The position numbers were made by a program, and so were the translations under genes. From a virus: a DNA stretch of 61,691 nt. Of this stretch, positions 1 through 8,820 are shown piece by piece. Positions within the stretch are counted from its first letter, which is position 1. The number at the start of each line of letters is the position of its first letter. The stretch is taken from IMG/VR virus record IMGVR_UViG_3300027782_006460, positions 1-61,691 of that record, one strand, 5' to 3'. The notes under the pieces are model-generated. The model searched no databases. It was not told the DNA's origin and saw only the letters and a program-made list of their open reading frames with translations.

Positions 1-368
1 AAATCTTCATAAGTAATAACATAATCAAAGTAATTTTTTTTATTTTCAATATAAAAATCGTTTAGTTTAAATTTTTTATCTATTTCACCACCAAACCCAG
101 AATATATTTTTTCTTTTAAGCTTAAATAATTTTCAAAAGGATTTCTTACAAATAATATTTTTTTATCTGGTTTAAAAGAATCTACATGTTCCTCAAATTT
201 AAAAAGTTCATTTATTGTACATTTTGCAACAACATTTTCACAATTAATGTTAGGAGCTAAAACATTAAAATAAATATCAATTATACCTATATATTTCAAT
301 TGTTGGGATAACCAGAATGTAAATAAAGATGCTCCACTACTTTGCAAACCATAAATAAGGATTTTCAT
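1..368 (-). CDS. sulfotransferase-like P-loop protein, 3' part missing (partial)
   Basis: Reading leftwards from an ATG at 368, the frame stays open to the window edge (122 codons). The N-terminus MKILIYGLQSSGASLFTFWL resembles the 5'-phosphosulfate-binding P-loop of the sulfotransferase superfamily. A later stretch, ILFVRNPFENYLSLKEKIY (about residues 72-90), resembles the 3'-phosphate motif R-[DN]-P-x-x-x-x-x-S. These suggest PAPS-dependent sulfation of a sugar or protein, which fits the sugar-modification genes beside it; this is inference from two motifs. The start lies one base from the divergent gene at 370. The C-terminal half is outside the window. Confidence 0.6.
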   Translation of the reverse strand, partial: MKILIYGLQSSGASLFTFWLSQQLKYIGIIDIYFNVLAPNINCENVVAKCTINELFKFEEHVDSFKPDKKILFVRNPFENYLSLKEKIYSGFGGEIDKKFKLNDFYIENKKNYFDYVITYED

Positions 369-369
369 A

Positions 370-1167
370 ATGGAAAAACCAATCTTAAGATGGACTATAG
401 GTAAGACATCAAAATTAGGATATGATGCCTTAGCATTTTCAATAAAACAATTCTACAATATGTATAAAGATAAATTTGATTATTATTTACTTTACAATAA
501 TTCAAATGTTCAAGTTTTAAGAGAAATAATAGGATTGAAAGATATTAATCTAATTAAACAAGAATGGAAATTTAATCCTTTAAATTTAAACTACAATATT
601 GATTCATCTTTTTGGAAACTTATTCCAGCAAGAATTAATATAAAAAAACACGAAATTTTCATTGACAATGATATCATACCATTAAAATATTTTAAAAAAA
701 TTGATGAATTTTTAAATTCTAATAAAGTTTTATTAACTAAAGATTGTTTGAAATATCAAGGAAAATATAGAAATTTATTCAAAAATGATGAAAATTACAA
801 TGCTGGATTTTTTGGATTACCGCCATACTACGATTTTGAAAAAGAATTATTTAAAAAATGGGAAGAAAATAACAGTTATGAAAATATAGAAAACGATGAT
901 GAACAAGGATTAACAACTGCTACTTTAAAAGAAGAAGATAAAATTATTGTTGAAAATGATGAAATCTTAATGGTTTTTCCAAATGGAAAAGTAAAAAATA
1001 GCTTGTACAACAAAGAAACAAATAAAAATAATTTCAACCTTGAAGATTTCAATATTTTTGATAGCAAATATTATTTTTATCATTTTGTTACAATAAATAA
1101 TAATTCTGAAAATAGGTATTGGAATATTTTTGCGAATAATTTAACTAAGAGAATAAAAAATTTATGA
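370..1167 (+). CDS. putative glycosyltransferase (GT-A-like)
   Basis: A 265-residue protein. It has a DxD-type motif in FIDNDIIP (about residues 97-104), the usual metal/nucleotide-sugar site of GT-A enzymes. Further on, YNAGFFGLPPYYD (about 142-154) recalls the 'N-[AS]-G' substrate-side motif of GT-A families. No signal peptide or membrane segment is evident. The start is ATG 370 with AAGG about 9 nt upstream, and CATAAATA (350-357) is a possible promoter box. Its last bases overlap the carbamoyltransferase start as ATGA, so the two are probably translated together. The sugar donor and acceptor cannot be deduced. Confidence 0.6.
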   Translation: MEKPILRWTIGKTSKLGYDALAFSIKQFYNMYKDKFDYYLLYNNSNVQVLREIIGLKDINLIKQEWKFNPLNLNYNIDSSFWKLIPARINIKKHEIFIDNDIIPLKYFKKIDEFLNSNKVLLTKDCLKYQGKYRNLFKNDENYNAGFFGLPPYYDFEKELFKKWEENNSYENIENDDEQGLTTATLKEEDKIIVENDEILMVFPNGKVKNSLYNKETNKNNFNLEDFNIFDSKYYFYHFVTINNNSENRYWNIFANNLTKRIKNL

Positions 1168-2612
1168 TAATATGGGGAATAAGTGCACTATCACACGATG
1201 CATCAATTACAGTAATAAATGATAAAGGAGATATTCTTTTTGCAGGACATTCAGAAAGATATTCAAAAGTAAAAAACGATCCTTATTTAAATTTCGACAT
1301 AATTAATGATGCCTATTATTATGGAAAACCTAATTTAATAAGTTTTTTTGAAAACAGATGGTTAAAAAAAACAAGACAATTATTTGATTGGCAATTTAAA
1401 TATTTTTTTGATATTTCTAAATTTCCAAATTTATATTTGAAAAATTTTAATTTAAAAAACAACTTTTCATTTTATCATCATCAATCTCATGCTGCTTCAG
1501 GATATTACACATCTTTATTTAACGATGCTGCGATAGTAGTTATTGATTCAATAGGAGAATGGAACACAATTACTATTTGGAAAGCCAACAACAATAAATT
1601 AAGTATGTTAAAAAAAATTAATTACCCTTCATCTTTAGGATTAATTTATTCTTGTTTTACAAAAAGATGTGGATTTAAACCAAATGAAGAAGAATATATT
1701 ATGATGGGCATGTCATCATATGGAGAACCAAAATACAAAGAAAAAATTTATGAAGATTTTATAGAAAAAGATTATTTGTTTAAATTAAAAAAAAGATGCC
1801 AAAATGGGATTGGAAATTATTTGCCAAATGCAAAAATAGAAGATTTAGCTGCTAGTATTCAAAGTGTTTTAGAAGAATGCATTTTAAAAATAATTAAAGA
1901 AGCTAAAAAACTAACAAATTCAGAAAATTTAGTTTATTCAGGAGGTGTTGCTTTAAATTGCATAGCCAATTCAAAAATAAATACTGTTTTTAAAAATATT
2001 TGGATTATGCCTAATAGTGGCGATGCTGGAACTTCTTTGGGTGCTGCTGCTTTAGTTTTAGAAAAAAAATTAAATTGGAAAAATGTTTTTTTAGGTTATG
2101 AAATAAAAAAAGATTACCAAATAGAAACAATAATTAAAGAATTAAAAAACAATAAAATTATTGGAGTTGCTAATAATAGAGCAGAATTTGGGCCAAGATC
2201 ACTAGGCAATAGGTCAATATTAGCTGATCCCAGAGACATAAATACTAAAGATAATGTTAACTTAATAAAAAGAAGAGAAAAATTTAGACCTTTTGCTGCT
2301 TCAATATTAGAAGAAGATGCTGCGGATTATTTTGAAATGAATATAAACAAATCTCCTTATATGCAATATACTTTTAAATGTAAATATCCTGAAGAATTTC
2401 CATCTATATGTCATATAGACAAATCTTCAAGAATTCAAACTGTATCAAAAAATGATAACTTAAATTTTTATAATTTATTAAAAGAATACAAAGAAAAAAC
2501 TGGTTGCCCTATGTTGCTAAACACTAGCTTAAACATTAAAGGCAAACCAATAGTTAACGATGAAAATGATGTCTTGGATTTTACAAATAAGTATGAAATT
2601 AATGTATATTAA
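1164..2612 (+). CDS. carbamoyltransferase, NodU/TobZ/CmcH family
   Basis: A 482-residue protein with the hallmark motifs of O-carbamoyltransferases, which move a carbamoyl group from carbamoyl phosphate to a sugar hydroxyl via carbamoyl-adenylate. Seen: the N-terminal ASKHA-like strand GISALSHDAS (5-14); the metal-binding HHQSHAAS (105-112); SGGVALNCIAN (about 259-269); EFGPRSLGNRSILADPR (about 342-358) in the YrdC-like part; then RREKFRPFAASILEEDA and NTSLNIKGKPIV. Family members are usually somewhat longer (about 550-600 residues); the C-terminus here is short but the catalytic motifs look intact. It is translationally coupled to the preceding glycosyltransferase. The substrate could be phage DNA sugars, virion glycans or host surface glycan. 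Confidence 0.92.
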   Translation: MIIWGISALSHDASITVINDKGDILFAGHSERYSKVKNDPYLNFDIINDAYYYGKPNLISFFENRWLKKTRQLFDWQFKYFFDISKFPNLYLKNFNLKNNFSFYHHQSHAASGYYTSLFNDAAIVVIDSIGEWNTITIWKANNNKLSMLKKINYPSSLGLIYSCFTKRCGFKPNEEEYIMMGMSSYGEPKYKEKIYEDFIEKDYLFKLKKRCQNGIGNYLPNAKIEDLAASIQSVLEECILKIIKEAKKLTNSENLVYSGGVALNCIANSKINTVFKNIWIMPNSGDAGTSLGAAALVLEKKLNWKNVFLGYEIKKDYQIETIIKELKNNKIIGVANNRAEFGPRSLGNRSILADPRDINTKDNVNLIKRREKFRPFAASILEEDAADYFEMNINKSPYMQYTFKCKYPEEFPSICHIDKSSRIQTVSKNDNLNFYNLLKEYKEKTGCPMLLNTSLNIKGKPIVNDENDVLDFTNKYEINVY

Positions 2613-2800
2613 ACTTTTTCTCTTTGATCAAGCCATTCTTTAAAAGATTTTCTCTTGCCTTTTTTTACCTTTGAAGGATGTAATCTATGTGGCAATGTCT
2701 TATAATCAGTTTCTGCTGCCCATTCATCACAGTCAACAGCACCATTAAACCCACCTGTGGCATAACATTTATCAGATTGTACTTTACTATGAAAAGGCAT
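2609..2800 (-). CDS. small hypothetical protein
   Basis: A 63-residue, Lys/Arg-rich protein (many HPSKVKKGKRKS-type basic residues in the C-terminal half) with no recognised domain. It lies downstream of, and on the same strand as, the 2845-3051 gene. It has no Shine-Dalgarno sequence; instead AATAAATA sits exactly 4 nt before the ATG (2805-2812). Its stop codon shares the TTAA at 2609-2612 with the convergent carbamoyltransferase. The composition looks like a real protein rather than a shadow, but its function is unknown. Confidence 0.6.
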   Translation of the reverse strand: MPFHSKVQSDKCYATGGFNGAVDCDEWAAETDYKTLPHRLHPSKVKKGKRKSFKEWLDQREKV

Positions 2801-2804
2801 AATT

Positions 2805-2812
2805 TATTTATT
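2805..2812 (-). promoter_or_regulatory. T4-late-like promoter box AATAAATA, 4 nt before ATG
   Basis: On the minus strand the box AATAAATA is followed by AATT and the ATG of the 63-residue gene. The same box plus 4-nt spacing recurs at several genes in this window that lack a ribosome site. A T4-type late promoter (TATAAATA) initiates about 6 nt downstream, so the mRNA would start at or next to the ATG. Function is inferred. Confidence 0.45.
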
Positions 2813-2844
2813 AATACAACCAAAAATTACAAAAAATATTTTAT

Positions 2845-3051
2845 TTAATCAATAACTGGTGCAGGATTGTTAATGTTGTTTGCTATTTCCAACCTAATTT
2901 TTTCCAAAGACTCAAATGCTTGCTTGAATAAATCTGCATCTAACTTCTGTATGTCAACATTAAAACCTTCTTTTTTAATAATCGAATTGGTTTCTGTATC
3001 AACAACACCAAAAGTACATTGCAGCTTAATATCTAACGGTAATACAATCAT
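2845..3051 (-). CDS. small hypothetical protein
   Basis: A 68-residue protein, beginning MIVLPLDIKLQCTFGVVDTE, with a predicted short beta-rich N-terminal part and an amphipathic helix (about 37-60). It was chosen over the overlapping plus-strand frame because AAAGG lies about 8 nt upstream of ATG 3051 and the protein composition is typical. No family is recognised. It lies 44 nt upstream of the 63-residue gene on the same strand, so the two probably share a transcript. It is divergent from the deoxyribosyltransferase-like gene. Confidence 0.6.
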   Translation of the reverse strand: MIVLPLDIKLQCTFGVVDTETNSIIKKEGFNVDIQKLDADLFKQAFESLEKIRLEIANNINNPAPVID

Positions 3052-3161
3052 TTTATTTGCCTTTCTAAGTTTATATTATTATTATTCAAAATAGTAATAA
3101 TTTTTATTTTTAATTGATTTTCACAAGAAATACTGTTAAATTTAACTTAAAGGGAAGTTTC

Positions 3162-3674
3162 ATGAATTATTTAAAAAATAGTAAATTTTATTTATCAGGC
3201 CCAATAGAATTTGGAAATGAAATCAATTGGAGAAAAGATGTTATTGAAAATTTAAAAGTAAAATTTAGCATTAATGTTTTTGATCCATTTTCTGATCCAA
3301 AACAACAATGGATTGATAAAATCAATCAATACAAAGAAGAAAAAAATTTCAATAAATTAACTGAAATTGCAAATAAATTTGTTAGGAAAGATTTGACTAT
3401 GGTTGATCGTTGTGATGCTTTAATTGCTTACTTGCCATATAAAGTTCCAACAGTTGGAACTCACAATGAAATAATAAATGCAAATAATATGAAAAAACCT
3501 ATTATGTTAATTTGTCCTGAAGGGAAAGAAAATATCCCAATATGGTATTATGGTTTTATGAAACATGAAATATTTTTTAATTCATGGAATGAAATTTATT
3601 ATTATTTAGAAAATGTCAATAAAGGCAATTTGATCAAAAATAGCAGATGGGATTTTGTATATGGTGTTATCTGA
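3162..3674 (+). CDS. nucleoside 2-deoxyribosyltransferase-like protein
   Basis: A 170-residue protein. FYLSGPI (9-15) matches the 'YLAGP' N-terminal strand of the nucleoside deoxyribosyltransferase/MazG-like Rossmann family. FVRKDLTMVDRCDALIAYL followed by GTHNEIINA supplies the central Asp and the Glu expected as the glycosyl-attacking nucleophile. These enzymes exchange or hydrolyse bases on 2'-deoxynucleosides or nucleotides, so a nucleotide-salvage or base-modification role is likely. ATG 3162 is preferred over upstream in-frame starts because AAAGGGAAG sits about 6 nt before it. The 3' end overlaps the next gene by 14 nt. Confidence 0.75.
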   Translation: MNYLKNSKFYLSGPIEFGNEINWRKDVIENLKVKFSINVFDPFSDPKQQWIDKINQYKEEKNFNKLTEIANKFVRKDLTMVDRCDALIAYLPYKVPTVGTHNEIINANNMKKPIMLICPEGKENIPIWYYGFMKHEIFFNSWNEIYYYLENVNKGNLIKNSRWDFVYGVI

Positions 3675-4431
3675 AGACATTGCGGTTGCTCTTAATGTGC
3701 ATGCTGATCCTTTTATAGTAAGGACTAATGTAAATCTTTTGCAAATGAATCTAACTGAAAACATACACATGCTAATAGAAGAATCTGGATATGATTCTTG
3801 GCCTTTAGATAAATTCAAAGATGTTACAATAATAAAAGGATTTAAACATAATTTTAGAAGAAATCCATACAGAAATGTTTTTTATAACTTAATTGAAACT
3901 TATAAGAAATTTCCAGATAAAAAATGGTACTGCTATTGCGAGTATGATAATTTTATTTTAAATGACACAATAAAAAAAGATTTAAGTTTGCTTAATAAAA
4001 ATTATCAATTAGTAACTTCTGATTTTAGAGGTATTTTTTGTGATGGTTATTTGTTTCAAAAATTCTTTAAGAAAGTTATTCGTACTCATTTTTGCATGTT
4101 GGGATGTTGTTACTTTATTGGGAGTGTTTTCATGAAACAATTGTGTGAAAAATTACTTCCAGATTTTTTAAATTATTCAACTTTAATACCTGACTGCTAT
4201 AATTACCCAAATTTTTTTCAATATGACATGGCAGAAGTTTTTATACCAACTGCTTGCATGGTGCTAAAACATGGGGTTTTTAATTTATGCTCGAAAAAAG
4301 TTGAGAAATACACAGGGATGAGTAACTTTTACAGAATGAGATTTCAACCATCTATTAAAAAAAATGAATTAACTGAAAAAACATGTATGGCTCATCCAAT
4401 AAAAAATAAGGATATTTTTAATGTTCGATAA
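3661..4431 (+). CDS. putative glycosyltransferase-like protein
   Basis: A 256-residue protein. The region KWYCYCEYDNFIL (about 91-103) has the shape of a GT-A DxD strand (hydrophobic strand, E-x-D-N). A conserved-looking later part, FFQYDMAEVFIPTACMVL, may be acceptor side. It begins at ATG 3661, overlapping the preceding gene by 14 nt; a TTG six bases upstream is less likely. It belongs to the sugar-modification island. Family assignment is by motif shape only, so the exact GT family is open. Confidence 0.5.
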   Translation: MVLSEDIAVALNVHADPFIVRTNVNLLQMNLTENIHMLIEESGYDSWPLDKFKDVTIIKGFKHNFRRNPYRNVFYNLIETYKKFPDKKWYCYCEYDNFILNDTIKKDLSLLNKNYQLVTSDFRGIFCDGYLFQKFFKKVIRTHFCMLGCCYFIGSVFMKQLCEKLLPDFLNYSTLIPDCYNYPNFFQYDMAEVFIPTACMVLKHGVFNLCSKKVEKYTGMSNFYRMRFQPSIKKNELTEKTCMAHPIKNKDIFNVR

Positions 4432-5209
4432 AACAATGATAATATTCGTAAGAAACGAAAAAGAAAAAATAAACAAAAAATTGTTACATGTTTGCAAAAA
4501 CAACAAAATAAGTTTTTTGTTTTTAAACTTTGGAAAAGAACTTAATTGCAAAAGTAAAAAATTAATAAATGTAAAATCTAAGTACATGAATAAAATACTA
4601 GAACGAATAGCTTTTAAAAAAAACCACAAACAATTTTTATTTGTAAATATTTCTGCTGATGAAAAATATTTATTAGAGACAATAGAAAGAACTTCTTGGT
4701 ACTATGAAAGATATAAAGAAAAAGCAGGAATTATTGATTTTACTACTAGTTGTAGTGCTTTTAAACAAATTATAACTGAAGAGCCAAGATTCTACCATAA
4801 AATAAGTTGTAATTTATACAAAACACATGCAACTAATACTTATTATTTTGCAATTGGCAGAGTTGTACTTTTTGAAGCATTTTCAAAACAAATAGAAACT
4901 TGTTTTTTTAAGAAAAAATTTGAATACTTGTTTTCATTTATATGCTTTTATAAAAAATTATTTATTTGCAAAGATACAACTTTTAAAATTCTTTTAGATA
5001 ATAAAAATTTATCTCGTCAAATGAAAAAAACAATAAATGTTTTTGAACTAGAAGAAAAACATTTTGCAAAATACATTAATTTTTATTTTATACTATTTTT
5101 AGAAATTTTAGTATTTATCGTATGGAAAATACCTTGTATAAGTTTTACTAAATCATCAAAAAGTTTAAGTATTTTAAGACCTATTTTAAAAATTAAAAAA
5201 TTAACTTAG
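4421..5209 (+). CDS. hypothetical protein of the glycosyltransferase island
   Basis: A 262-residue Lys/Phe-rich protein with no motif I recognise. A hydrophobic stretch at about 216-238 (FYFILFLEILVFIVW) could be a membrane segment near the C-terminus. It starts inside the preceding glycosyltransferase-like gene (11 nt overlap), so it is very likely co-translated. It ends in a 9-nt convergent overlap with the UDP-galactopyranose mutase gene. Its position suggests a glycan-related role, but no catalytic residues can be pointed to. Confidence 0.5.
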   Translation: MFDKTMIIFVRNEKEKINKKLLHVCKNNKISFLFLNFGKELNCKSKKLINVKSKYMNKILERIAFKKNHKQFLFVNISADEKYLLETIERTSWYYERYKEKAGIIDFTTSCSAFKQIITEEPRFYHKISCNLYKTHATNTYYFAIGRVVLFEAFSKQIETCFFKKKFEYLFSFICFYKKLFICKDTTFKILLDNKNLSRQMKKTINVFELEEKHFAKYINFYFILFLEILVFIVWKIPCISFTKSSKSLSILRPILKIKKLT

Positions 5210-6283
5210 CTCAGCTTCCGCATTTTTAAAAGCTAAAGAAACAGCATCATCCATGTCAATGTACTTGTAAATTCCTAATCTTCCTGTGAAAACAACATTT
5301 GGATTATGAATTTTCTTGTATTTTGAATAAATTAAATTATTCTTCTCGTCATTTATTGGATAGTATGGCTCATTTTTATCTTTAAAATCTTGAGGAAATT
5401 CATAACTTATAATTGAATTATCAGATTTAAGTTTATCAAAATGTTTATGTTCTATAACTCTAGTAAATTTTGTTTTACTGTCTGTATAATTAACAACAGA
5501 ATGTCCTTGAAAATCTCCACTTACTTCTTTATGTTCCCAACGCAAACTTCTATATTCTAACTTGCCAAAGCAATATTCATAATACTGATCTATTGGGCCA
5601 CAATATATTAATTTATTAGCATAACTTTTCCAATTAGTTTTAAAAATATCAGTATTTAATTCAACTCTAATGCCATCTAGAATATTATTTATTAAATTTG
5701 TATATCCATTCTCTGGTATGCCTTGATAATTCGATGTATGGAAATAATCATCATTAAAATCAAATCTAATTGGAATTCTTTTTATTATGTTTATAGGCAA
5801 ATCTTTTGGATTTTTGTTCCATTGTTTACTTGTATACTCTTTTATAAAAATTTTATATATTTCTTTGCCAACATTTGCAAGACACCATTCTTCTAAGTTT
5901 TTTGGATTTTCAATTTTTATTTTTTCTGTTTCTATTTTTTTTATAGCTTCATCAGGAGTTTTAACATTCCACAATTGTGAAAATGTCATTAAATTTAATG
6001 GAAAGCTAAAAATTTTACCATTGTAATTTACAATGCCTTTATGCTTGTAATTATTAAATTTTGAAAATTGGTTTAAGAAATCCCAAACATTTTCTTTATT
6101 TGTATGAAATATATGACATCCATACTTATGCACATTAATTCCATTTATTTTCTCTGTGTAACAGTTACCAGCAACATGTTTTCTTTTGTCAATAACTAAA
6201 ACACTTTTTTTATTGTCGTGCATTTTTCTTGCAAAGACAGCACCTACCAATCCTGACCCACAGACAATATAATCATATTTCAT
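5201..6283 (-). CDS. glf: UDP-galactopyranose mutase
   Basis: A 360-residue flavoprotein that interconverts UDP-galactopyranose and UDP-galactofuranose. The FAD-binding Rossmann motif GSGLVGAVFA (8-17) is followed by the dinucleotide-binding acid strand VLVIDKR, then GNCYTEKINGINVHKYGCHIFHT (from residue 39), diagnostic for the family. The Trp/Tyr-rich central part and the C-terminal FTGRLGIYKYIDMDDAV motif (about 334-350) are also present. Length matches bacterial Glf (about 367-390). It follows and overlaps (11 nt) a glycosyltransferase-like gene, which suggests that galactofuranose is made and then transferred by a phage enzyme. Confidence 0.95.
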   Translation of the reverse strand: MKYDYIVCGSGLVGAVFARKMHDNKKSVLVIDKRKHVAGNCYTEKINGINVHKYGCHIFHTNKENVWDFLNQFSKFNNYKHKGIVNYNGKIFSFPLNLMTFSQLWNVKTPDEAIKKIETEKIKIENPKNLEEWCLANVGKEIYKIFIKEYTSKQWNKNPKDLPINIIKRIPIRFDFNDDYFHTSNYQGIPENGYTNLINNILDGIRVELNTDIFKTNWKSYANKLIYCGPIDQYYEYCFGKLEYRSLRWEHKEVSGDFQGHSVVNYTDSKTKFTRVIEHKHFDKLKSDNSIISYEFPQDFKDKNEPYYPINDEKNNLIYSKYKKIHNPNVVFTGRLGIYKYIDMDDAVSLAFKNAEAELS

Positions 6284-7106
6284 CTAATTTTTTCTCATAA
6301 GATATTGCAATCTTCTTCAATGGAATACAGTTGGGAAAATCAGGAAGTTCCATTAAAGTTTGAAATGGACTTTCTGGATGTGTCATTATAATGTTATTTC
6401 TGTCAAATTTGAAATCATTTTTTTTAAAAAAAGGCATAATGTTGTGCTTGTAAGAAAGAAAAATTGAATCTGAAGAATTAGTTTGAGGAAAATTTACCAA
6501 ATCAAAAGATGTCAAAATATTTTTTCTTTCTAAAATTGCAACTAATAGTAATCCATATTTAAAAATATTGTAATCAGTTGCAACAACATTTATTTCATTA
6601 GTTTTCAAGATTTCTATTATAAATTCTTCAGTTGCATATAAACTTTTTATGAAAAAATCAATACTGGTATCTTTAGAAAAATAAAAAACAGAACAAATTT
6701 GTTGTATCCTTTCAAAAATCAATGCTAACAAAGCTTTTTCTATATAATCTTTTTTAATGATTTCTGCCTGATAAAATATATTCTTATCTTTGAAAAAAGA
6801 AAAATCATTTTTGTTCAAAATGCAATCAGGATCAATTATGCAAAAATCTTCATCTGGATTATTTTGTTTAAAATAAAGAATTGATTCGTAAAAATCAAAA
6901 TAATTAAATCCAAATCTTTTAGAGTTTTCTTTCATATAATACAAATTTTTAAGCTGATCAATATTTTTAGAAAACATTTTATTGTTTTCACCAATTAAAA
7001 AAACATATAGATCATCCTGTAAATTATATTTTTTAAAAGATTGTATTAAAAGTTCTATTTGCCATTGATAGAATGGCACATTTTCAACTATTGTTATAAA
7101 TTTCAC
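6273..7106 (-). CDS. putative glycosyltransferase (GT-A-like)
   Basis: A 277-residue protein beginning at GTG 7106. DFCIIDPDCILN (about 92-103) is a clear DxD-type motif after a hydrophobic strand, as in GT-A nucleotide-sugar transferases. The N-terminal MKFITIVENVPFYQWQIELL resembles the first strand and helix of GT-A folds. It starts 7 nt after the upstream gene's stop and ends inside glf, so it is probably expressed as one unit with it and is a candidate galactofuranosyltransferase by context. The exact family is not clear. Confidence 0.6.
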   Translation of the reverse strand: MKFITIVENVPFYQWQIELLIQSFKKYNLQDDLYVFLIGENNKMFSKNIDQLKNLYYMKENSKRFGFNYFDFYESILYFKQNNPDEDFCIIDPDCILNKNDFSFFKDKNIFYQAEIIKKDYIEKALLALIFERIQQICSVFYFSKDTSIDFFIKSLYATEEFIIEILKTNEINVVATDYNIFKYGLLLVAILERKNILTSFDLVNFPQTNSSDSIFLSYKHNIMPFFKKNDFKFDRNNIIMTHPESPFQTLMELPDFPNCIPLKKIAISYEKKLDEI

Positions 7107-7113
7107 TTACTAA

Positions 7114-8373
7114 TTAAATAATGCCAGAAGAATATTTCTCTAATAATCTTTTAAATTCTTTTTCTTTATTGAAAATCTTCATAAAATCAATTGTTTTCTT
7201 AACAGGAATGTCTGTAAATTGAACAAGAATTTTCTTTAGCAAGTCTTCATCATTGTTTTTAGCCCAATCAATTAAAGACTTTACAAACACAATTTCTTTA
7301 ATTTCAAACTTATGCCAATCCATACTAGTCAAAGAACTAAATATAAGTCCGTTATTGTTGTTTTGTAAAATATATGCTGTAATAAACATATAATCATCAA
7401 ATAAACTCATATTAGGTGGGGTTATTTTCAATTTTGGAAATAATTTAAACAAAAGACCAGACACATATAAGTTTTTAAGATAATGATAAGTAGGAACATC
7501 TTCATTGCTGATAGCAGAAGTATAACTTTTTTTAAATAATTTAGGTAAATTTTTAACTTTTTTATAGTTTGATTTAATAATATTCAAATTATTTTCAGAC
7601 AATTTATTGTTGTCAGAAAACCTTGTACTTGCTTCAACTAATTTAAACATCAAATCAGGATTTTCTTCAAATTTATTATGATCTTTTCCTATAAGATTGA
7701 TTTCACCATGAATAATATCATGAACCCCTCTAATTGGATCGTATAATTCTGTATTTTCGCCATCAGAATTTTTTAATTTCAAATAAATTGCATTTACTGA
7801 AATATCTCTTGACATAGCATCGTCATGAATAGAAGATGTAAATTTTCTTAAATTTGGGGATTCTAAAAGATACTTTGGATTTTTATCCAAGGTATCAAGA
7901 TGTAAAATTTGATTTCTAACAATAATTTCAAAGCCCATTTCATTACCATATGAATCCCACTTACTAGCATAATATTTAAAAGGATTCATAGATGTTGATT
8001 CAAGTTTAGAATACTTGCTTGAATTTTTTTTATCATAAGGTTTGAATTCACTAAACTTGTAAAAATTTAAGATCATTCTTATTTCTTCAGGAGTTGCATT
8101 CGTAACTAATTCATACTTTTGAAATGTTTTGTTAAATAGATGATCTCTTAAAGATGCACCAGTTAGATAAATTAGTTTCTTTTTCAACGAAGGCTTGGAC
8201 ATACTATCATCTTTTTCTAAAGTTGAGTAACCCAAAGTTACTTTGTCAGAATTTTCAAAAGCATCAACAATTCTTTGGAGAGATGGATGATTTTCATGAT
8301 CTATCGTCAAAGGTTTTAATATATCACTTTGTGATTTTTTATTTAATTTAATTTTTGGTATTATGTCTTCCAT
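7114..8373 (-). CDS. CCA-type tRNA nucleotidyltransferase/poly(A) polymerase homologue with degenerate active site
   Basis: About 419 residues. The head-domain order of class II nucleotidyltransferases is recognisable: IYLTGASLRDHLF (about 68-80), KYELVTNATPEEI (86-98), DDAMSRDISVNAI (about 184-196), YDPIRGVHDIIHGEINLIG (211-229) and a neck with FPKL. Compared with E. coli Cca, the catalytic D-x-D after the first motif is replaced by K-Y-E, and the GG before the RD is altered, so activity is doubtful. I prefer ATG 8373 because it forms TAATG with the upstream stop and has GGA in range; ATG 8385 is the alternative. Possible roles are RNA binding, tRNA repair or a structural re-use. Confidence 0.7.
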   Translation of the reverse strand: MEDIIPKIKLNKKSQSDILKPLTIDHENHPSLQRIVDAFENSDKVTLGYSTLEKDDSMSKPSLKKKLIYLTGASLRDHLFNKTFQKYELVTNATPEEIRMILNFYKFSEFKPYDKKNSSKYSKLESTSMNPFKYYASKWDSYGNEMGFEIIVRNQILHLDTLDKNPKYLLESPNLRKFTSSIHDDAMSRDISVNAIYLKLKNSDGENTELYDPIRGVHDIIHGEINLIGKDHNKFEENPDLMFKLVEASTRFSDNNKLSENNLNIIKSNYKKVKNLPKLFKKSYTSAISNEDVPTYHYLKNLYVSGLLFKLFPKLKITPPNMSLFDDYMFITAYILQNNNNGLIFSSLTSMDWHKFEIKEIVFVKSLIDWAKNNDEDLLKKILVQFTDIPVKKTIDFMKIFNKEKEFKRLLEKYSSGII

Positions 8374-8816
8374 TATTTGTTCCATCCTAACGAATAAATT
8401 ATATATGCTGAAACTAGGGTCATGATTACTTTGAAAATAATATCAAATGTTGATTTTAACTTTTCTTCAGTTGTTTTCTTAAATGTTTTAAGTTCTTTAG
8501 TATAGTTTTCATATTTTTGTAACTTAGAAACATGTTGTTCAAATTCATCTTCAAAAGAATTTAAATCATTTTTAACTTGATCTATTTTTTTAGCAATACA
8601 GGGAATTTCATGAAATTCTATAGCATTAATTTTAGTTATTAAAGCAGCATAATTATCTCTAATTTTTTCAAGTTTCTTATCAGTTTCACTTAATTGCTTG
8701 AAAACAGTTTTTACCCTTTCATCAACTCTTGTAGTTAAATCATGAATTTCAAGGATATAACTGTTAATCTGAAAGTTATCAGCATTATTTTCTTCATTGT
8801 TATTTTTAATTCCCAT
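8373..8816 (-). CDS. coiled-coil protein with C-terminal membrane anchor
   Basis: A 147-residue protein with a long predicted coiled coil (about 25-120, heptads of Leu/Ile/Val with charged partners) and one hydrophobic segment at the C-terminus (about 125-143, IIFKVIMTLVSAYIIYSLGW). This layout is like XhlA-type phage membrane proteins, and a lysis or envelope role is possible but not demonstrated. It has no ribosome site; AATAAATA lies exactly 4 nt before ATG 8816. It overlaps the next gene's start as TAATG. Confidence 0.6.
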   Translation of the reverse strand: MGIKNNNEENNADNFQINSYILEIHDLTTRVDERVKTVFKQLSETDKKLEKIRDNYAALITKINAIEFHEIPCIAKKIDQVKNDLNSFEDEFEQHVSKLQKYENYTKELKTFKKTTEEKLKSTFDIIFKVIMTLVSAYIIYSLGWNK

Positions 8817-8820
8817 ATTT

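Noticed and set aside
2867-3094. Plus-strand 75-residue frame overlapping 2845-3051
   Set aside because: The minus-strand frame has an AAAGG ribosome site and a more typical protein composition; the plus frame has neither.
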